A DNA stretch of 64,000 bases, taken from assembly GCA_022360315.1 (NCBI GenBank), contig JAKSDA010000002.1, positions 62,001 through 126,000 on the forward strand, written 5' to 3'. A program made the position numbers and the translations under genes. Under the pieces are notes generated by a model, which worked only from the letters and a program-made list of their open reading frames with translations, made no database searches and had not been told where the DNA came from. Source of the stretch: Pseudomonadota bacterium (GTDB lineage: Bacteria; Myxococcota_A; Polyangia; Haliangiales; Haliangiaceae). Shown one piece after another: positions 60,007 to 64,000 of this stretch; positions within the stretch are counted from its first letter, which is position 1; each line of letters opens with the position of its first letter.

Positions 60007-60390
60007 ATGGCTTCCACTCGTGCTCCCAACTACAATGGTCCCAACGGCGAAAAGTTCGACAATGCCTGGACAGATATCGAAGGTGTTGTCACCCATTTTA
60101 AATCGACGCTGGACGACGGATTTCAGGTCAAAGATCTTTCGGAGTGGCACACTCTGATCGCGCAGAGCTACGACACTGCCAAGACCATTTTTGGCAGTGA
60201 TTTTGGCAAAGACGAACTCACCGATCTGGTCGTATACATCTACTGGGCGATCAATCCCAATTGGCCGTGGATTCCCGAGGCCATCGAGAAAAAGCTCGAG
60301 GTGGCATTCATCGAGGAACTGGCCATCCCGCTGGCTGTCGGTGCCGCGTGGGAAGCTGTACAGGGGTACATCGACAGAGATAAGAAGTGA
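60007..60390 (+). CDS. Small acidic protein of unknown function
   Basis: ATG 60007 follows AAAGGA by 9 bases and gives 127 residues. The protein is soluble, rich in Asp, Trp and Tyr, with a DLVVYIYWAINPNWPWIPEA segment and no signal peptide. No family is recognised. It is alone on the plus strand. Codon usage looks normal for the window, and the good ribosome site supports it. Confidence 0.7.
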   Translation: MASTRAPNYNGPNGEKFDNAWTDIEGVVTHFKSTLDDGFQVKDLSEWHTLIAQSYDTAKTIFGSDFGKDELTDLVVYIYWAINPNWPWIPEAIEKKLEVAFIEELAIPLAVGAAWEAVQGYIDRDKK

Positions 60391-60449
60391 ACAGAGTCGG
60401 GTTGCATCGTCCTCAACCTGCGCTGTGCAGGGAGTGGCGCAGCCGGGGG

Positions 60450-60809
60450 TCACAGCGGCCGAATTTCCGGCGCTGATCGTTGTGGGGGTTGGTTGTTGCG
60501 ATCGGCGAGCACGACTTCGATCTCGATCTGCCGGGCCAGCCGAGAGGCACGTGCGCGCAGGGGTATCGCTTGCTCGGCCGGAACGAAGTGAGCTATCAGG
60601 TCGAGCGCCATACAGCGAAATCGGATGAAGCCGCCGTCGCCGGCGCGGTCACACGCATTGCGCGCGTGCTCGAGAGCGGCAGCTGGATTGCCCAGTTTCC
60701 ACTGGCAATAGGCCATTCCGTGGGCGCGTCGGAACTGTGCGAACGGCGCCTTGAGATCGTCGGCAATGGCTGGCGACGAGCAGTTTGAGATAAGCGCTCC
60801 CACGAGCAT
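60450..60809 (-). CDS. Doubtful TPR-like exported ORF
   Basis: The frame continues upstream to 61121, but that part is low-complexity and covers a microsatellite. From ATG 60809 about 119 residues include a signal-like start (MLVGALISNCSSPAIA) and a TPR-like segment (MAYCQWKLGNPAAALEHARN) that looks real. There is no good ribosome site. It may be a decayed or N-terminally truncated gene. Confidence 0.35.
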   Translation of the reverse strand: MLVGALISNCSSPAIADDLKAPFAQFRRAHGMAYCQWKLGNPAAALEHARNACDRAGDGGFIRFRCMALDLIAHFVPAEQAIPLRARASRLARQIEIEVVLADRNNQPPQRSAPEIRPL

Positions 60810-60900
60810 CCATGCGGCGGTTCGCGGATTGGCTCGCCGTGCCGAGGGGAAGTCATGGCGACTAGTATAGCGAGAGTGATCGGTCGCCGGTCGCCAGTCT

Positions 60901-60948
60901 CGGTTGTCGGTCTCGGCCTCGGCCTCGGTCTCGGTCTCGGTCTCAGTC
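60901..60948. repeat. Hexanucleotide microsatellite TCGG(T/C)C
   Basis: Eight 6-base units, five of them TCGGTC or TCGGCC in exact register from 60907, the outer ones imperfect. They lie between the doubtful TPR ORF and the surface lipoprotein. On one strand the frame reads Gly-Leu repeats and on the other Thr-Glu repeats. Confidence 0.9.
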
Positions 60949-61150
60949 CGAGCAGAACAGTGGTTCAGGCCTGCCACTGCGTGCCGATGCATGCACGGGT
61001 GGCACCTTGCAGTGCACCAACATCTCAATCTATTTTTACTGAGGGTTAGCGTGTTTGCTTGTTGGCATGGGGGTTGCGAGTCCGCTGCGCAATGAGTCTG
61101 TCGGCTCGACCTACCACGCAAGAATGCGTGTTCGATGAGGAGCGGTATTG

Positions 61151-64000
61151 ATGTTCAGGCACCCATTGCGCAGTGCTACCCTGTACTCACTTTCGGCCTT
61201 TGTGACTGTCGCGGCTGTGGGCTGCGGCGATTCGGATATCCAGCCGGGTATTGCCATTGACGGCATTGCCGATCAGACCACGGCGGAAGATACCCCCATT
61301 GCGAACCTTGCATTTACGGTTACCGCAACGGGCGGCTGGGTGGACAAGCTGGTCATCACAGCGACGTCGAACAATCTTGACGTGGTGGCAGATACGGGAC
61401 TGGCACTCGGCGGCAGCGGTGCCGAGCGCACCATTACGATCACGCCGGTGGCCGACAGCAACGGGGCCGCCACCATCACCCTGACTGCCGACGATGGAGT
61501 TCAAAAGGCGCGGGTTTCGTTTCAGGTCACCGTGACCCCGGTCAATGACCTGCCGAGCATCACAGCCATTGCCGATCAGACCATTGACGAGGACACCAGC
61601 ACGAGCGCGCTCGCCTTCACGGTTGGCGACTTGGAAAGCGCGGCCTCGGAGCTCACGGTTACTGCGGCGTCCAGCGACGAGACGCTGGTTCCGCGTGCCA
61701 GTATCGCGATTGGCGGGAGCGATGCCAGCCGCCTGGTCACGGTCACGCCCGTTGCCAATGGCAACGGCACTGCCACCATCACATTGACTGTCGACGATGG
61801 TGCCGATACAGCTGCCATCAACTTCGATGTGATCGTGCGTTCCATCAACGATGCACCGATCGCGGCAGACGACAGCTTTACCGGGGCCAGCGGGACCACT
61901 GGCAACATCCAGCGCACGATCACATCGACCGTTCTCGGCAATGACGTCGATGTTGACAATGCCAGCGCCAGCTTGACCGTCAGCCCGTTTTCCGGGACCG
62001 GAAACACCAGCCAGGGCGGCGACGTCAGCATGAACCCGGACGGTACATTCACCTATACCCCGGCACTGGGCTTTCTGGGCAGCGATTCGTTTACCTACGT
62101 GGTCAACGACAACGACTCTGGCGGCAATTTGACCGATACCGCGACAGTGACCATCGAAGTCGCTGCGCCGATGACGTGGTTTGTCGACAATACAGCGTCC
62201 GGGACTGGCGACGGCCGCAATATCTCGCCGTTCTCCCGGCTTCGATCGGTCGAGAGCGCTCCGGTGACCGGTACCGGCGATACCATCGTGGTCGCCCGCG
62301 GTGACGGAACCGCGACCGGGCAAAACCAGGGCATCGTATTGCGCGACAACCAGCGCCTGCTCGGCGAGATCGCTCCCAGCCCACCGGTGATCAGCAACAG
62401 CGGAGGCGACGCGATCACCCTGGCCAACGGCAATACAGTCGCCAGCTTCACCATCGAGGCGCCTTCTGGCTCGGCAATTGCCGCGACCGGGCGCTCGGGC
62501 GCGTCCACGATCATGAACGTGACTATCAGCAATCCGGCCAGCGACGCAGTGTCGCTGCAAGACAGCCCAGGAGCGAGCTTTGCCTTTGATGGCCTGACCA
62601 TCACTACCGATAACGCCCGGGCATTTGTCGCCAACAATGCCGGCCAGATTTCGGTCACCAACGCGACCATTGCCGCGACTGATGGTGCGGCACTCGACAT
62701 CGCGGCAACCGATCTATCCGACGCCGCGTTTGACAGCGTCACAGTGGTGAACACCAGGGGCGTGGGCATTCGCCTGATCGACAATACCGGGACGATCTCC
62801 CTGAATGGTCTGTCTGTGACCAGTACAGGGGCAGCTGGTCTTCTGGCCAACAACACCGGCACGCTGAACATCACCGGACCCGGAGTCGGTGGCAATGGCG
62901 GACCAGCGGTCGATCTGTCCAATTCGGCGCTGAACGTGGCGCTCGAGCGAGTGGCAGCGACAGCAACAGCAGACGGCATCATACTCAGCAATACCACCGG
63001 ATCGTTTACTGTGACCGGTGATGGCAGCAACGCGCGCAATGGCACAGGGGGAACCCTGACCGGCCTGACCAGAAATGGTGTCCGCCTGAGCTCGGCAAGC
63101 AATGTGACTCTGAATTCGCTCACCATTCAGAATACCGGCGATGATGGCATTTTTGGTCAAGACCTCGACGGATTTACCATGCGCGGTGGCTCGCTGTCCG
63201 GCACCGGCAATGCCGCTGGCGAGCATGGTATCGAGTTTCGCAACCTCGTCGGCACCGCTGTGGTCGACAATTCCGCAGTGACCACTGCAGCCGAGGACGC
63301 GGTGCGGATCTTCAACAGCAGCGGTACTCTGACCCGGCTCGACATCAGCAATTCCAGCTTCACCCGCAACAACGCGGTGACTGGCAACAACGGCCTCAAC
63401 ATCGAAGCCCGCGCGGCGTCCCGGATGGACGATATCAATATCACGGGCAGCACGTTCTCCGACCTTCAGGCCACTGGGATTCAGATCCAGGCAACCGACA
63501 CCGCGTCGGTCAATGTTTCGGTGAGCACTACGCAATTCACCAACAACAATGTTGCCATCAACCATACCGTGTCCGGATCGGCGACACTGGTATTCGATAT
63601 TTCCAACAATCCGCCCATGGTCGGCCATTCCGGCCCTTCCGTTGTGAATTTGTTCAGCGCTGACTCATCGTCCGGACTCATTCGGGGCACGATTGCCAAT
63701 AACGCCATTGGCACCGCGGGCAGTGCCGGATCGGGATCGCCTACTGGCAACGGCATCCGCGTCAATATCAACGGCCAGACCTCGGCGATCGTTGCGGTCG
63801 CCGGCAACACCGTCCAGGAGGTCGGTGCTCGCGGCATCGAGGCCCAGGCTCGACTGGGCACAGGTGGCCTTGATCTGACCCTGAACGGCAACAATGTCGC
63901 CAGCAATCCCAGCTTTGGCCTGGCCGGCATATTTGTGGCTGCCAACGACGGCAATACTCTATGTGCCAACATTGTCGGCAACAGCGCGTCGGGCGGGCCG
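61151..64000 (+). CDS. Large beta-helix surface lipoprotein, 5' part
   Basis: The frame from ATG 61151 is open to the right edge, about 950 residues so far. A signal peptide ends in VAAVGC, a lipobox. Two cadherin/Ig-like modules follow (IADQTTAEDTPIANLAFTV and IADQTIDEDTSTSALAFTV, about residues 38-235), each ending in VNDLP or INDAP, then a tandem-type module with NPDGTFTYTPALGFLGSDSF (about 236-340). From about residue 345 (WFVDNTASGTGDGRN) starts a long right-handed parallel beta-helix, with many short NNTG, TVTNT and GNG-type turns. Such proteins act in adhesion or polysaccharide binding at the cell surface. No stop was seen in the frame when read to 64000. Confidence 0.85.
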   Translation, partial: MFRHPLRSATLYSLSAFVTVAAVGCGDSDIQPGIAIDGIADQTTAEDTPIANLAFTVTATGGWVDKLVITATSNNLDVVADTGLALGGSGAERTITITPVADSNGAATITLTADDGVQKARVSFQVTVTPVNDLPSITAIADQTIDEDTSTSALAFTVGDLESAASELTVTAASSDETLVPRASIAIGGSDASRLVTVTPVANGNGTATITLTVDDGADTAAINFDVIVRSINDAPIAADDSFTGASGTTGNIQRTITSTVLGNDVDVDNASASLTVSPFSGTGNTSQGGDVSMNPDGTFTYTPALGFLGSDSFTYVVNDNDSGGNLTDTATVTIEVAAPMTWFVDNTASGTGDGRNISPFSRLRSVESAPVTGTGDTIVVARGDGTATGQNQGIVLRDNQRLLGEIAPSPPVISNSGGDAITLANGNTVASFTIEAPSGSAIAATGRSGASTIMNVTISNPASDAVSLQDSPGASFAFDGLTITTDNARAFVANNAGQISVTNATIAATDGAALDIAATDLSDAAFDSVTVVNTRGVGIRLIDNTGTISLNGLSVTSTGAAGLLANNTGTLNITGPGVGGNGGPAVDLSNSALNVALERVAATATADGIILSNTTGSFTVTGDGSNARNGTGGTLTGLTRNGVRLSSASNVTLNSLTIQNTGDDGIFGQDLDGFTMRGGSLSGTGNAAGEHGIEFRNLVGTAVVDNSAVTTAAEDAVRIFNSSGTLTRLDISNSSFTRNNAVTGNNGLNIEARAASRMDDINITGSTFSDLQATGIQIQATDTASVNVSVSTTQFTNNNVAINHTVSGSATLVFDISNNPPMVGHSGPSVVNLFSADSSSGLIRGTIANNAIGTAGSAGSGSPTGNGIRVNINGQTSAIVAVAGNTVQEVGARGIEAQARLGTGGLDLTLNGNNVASNPSFGLAGIFVAANDGNTLCANIVGNSASGGP

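Noticed and set aside
61187..62560. 457-residue minus-strand frame at the right end
   Set aside because: Antisense to the beta-helix lipoprotein, whose plus frame is open to the edge.

Overview
The window is GC-rich, densely coded bacterial DNA. Its gene content points to the Myxococcota / former Deltaproteobacteria: giant Ser/Thr kinases fused to AAA ATPase and TPR regions, many lipoproteins with a lipobox, tandem truncated-globin and RCC1 lipoproteins, a TonB-ExbB-ExbD-ExbD cluster, a GspE N-domain protein, a roadblock/LC7 protein, and a MerR-like plus sigma-region-4-like regulator pair. No rRNA, tRNA, CRISPR array, prophage or insertion sequence was recognised. The genus cannot be told from the sequence.

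Layout. 0-9.4 kb: 3' end of an OPT-family transporter, a tandem truncated-haemoglobin lipoprotein, an unknown lipoprotein, a 1364-residue kinase-ATPase-TPR regulator and an AbgT-type transporter. 9.4-15.6 kb: a MoxR ATPase coupled to an exported protein, the MerR-like and sigma-region-4-like regulators, a triple 31-bp tandem repeat, and a UvrD/PcrA helicase. 15.8-23.1 kb (minus strand): terminator, two ExbD, ExbB, TonB-like protein, TPR lipoprotein, an anchored protein, BirA, a HAD phosphatase and a CPBP protease. 23.5-26.1 kb: class I fructose-bisphosphate aldolase and a GspE-N/GAF-like protein.

26.1-34.9 kb is a region of decay and oddities. It holds a metallopeptidase remnant, a GH36 alpha-galactosidase fused to a HAD phosphatase, a Ser/Thr kinase reduced to its two ends, a DUF1844 protein, an HtrA-like protein lacking the catalytic His, a peroxiredoxin whose peroxidatic Cys codon is TGA (probable selenocysteine), and about 2.8 kb with no credible gene but with stem-loops and a diverged repeat pair. 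34.9-46.7 kb is regulatory and surface-related: an RCC1 lipoprotein with a perfect 15-bp repeat, a 1640-residue kinase/cyclase-like/ATPase/TPR/FHA/winged-helix protein, and an overlapping three-gene signalling operon (globin-sensor kinase, double receiver, receiver-PAS-kinase).

47.1-50.9 kb: three-subunit proton-translocating transhydrogenase (pntAA, pntAB, pntB) and thymidylate kinase. 51.1-59.6 kb (minus strand): a large secreted nuclease/phosphatase-like protein, then small membrane proteins, a PpiC-like lipoprotein, a roadblock protein, a DUF4350 protein and an FAD monooxygenase, mostly tightly packed. 60.0-64.0 kb: a small unknown protein, a doubtful TPR-like ORF, a hexanucleotide microsatellite, and the start of a large beta-helix surface lipoprotein that runs off the window.

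How genes work together. The signalling genes form at least one probable phosphorelay (45-46 kb) and two kinase-scaffold regulators. The TonB/Exb cluster would energise outer-membrane transport. The transhydrogenase supplies NADPH, which could support thiol/selenol peroxide defence. The most notable observations are the probable Sec peroxiredoxin next to a His-less HtrA protein, the kinase that ends in FHA and winged-helix domains, the GH36-HAD fusion, and the cluster of internally deleted genes.
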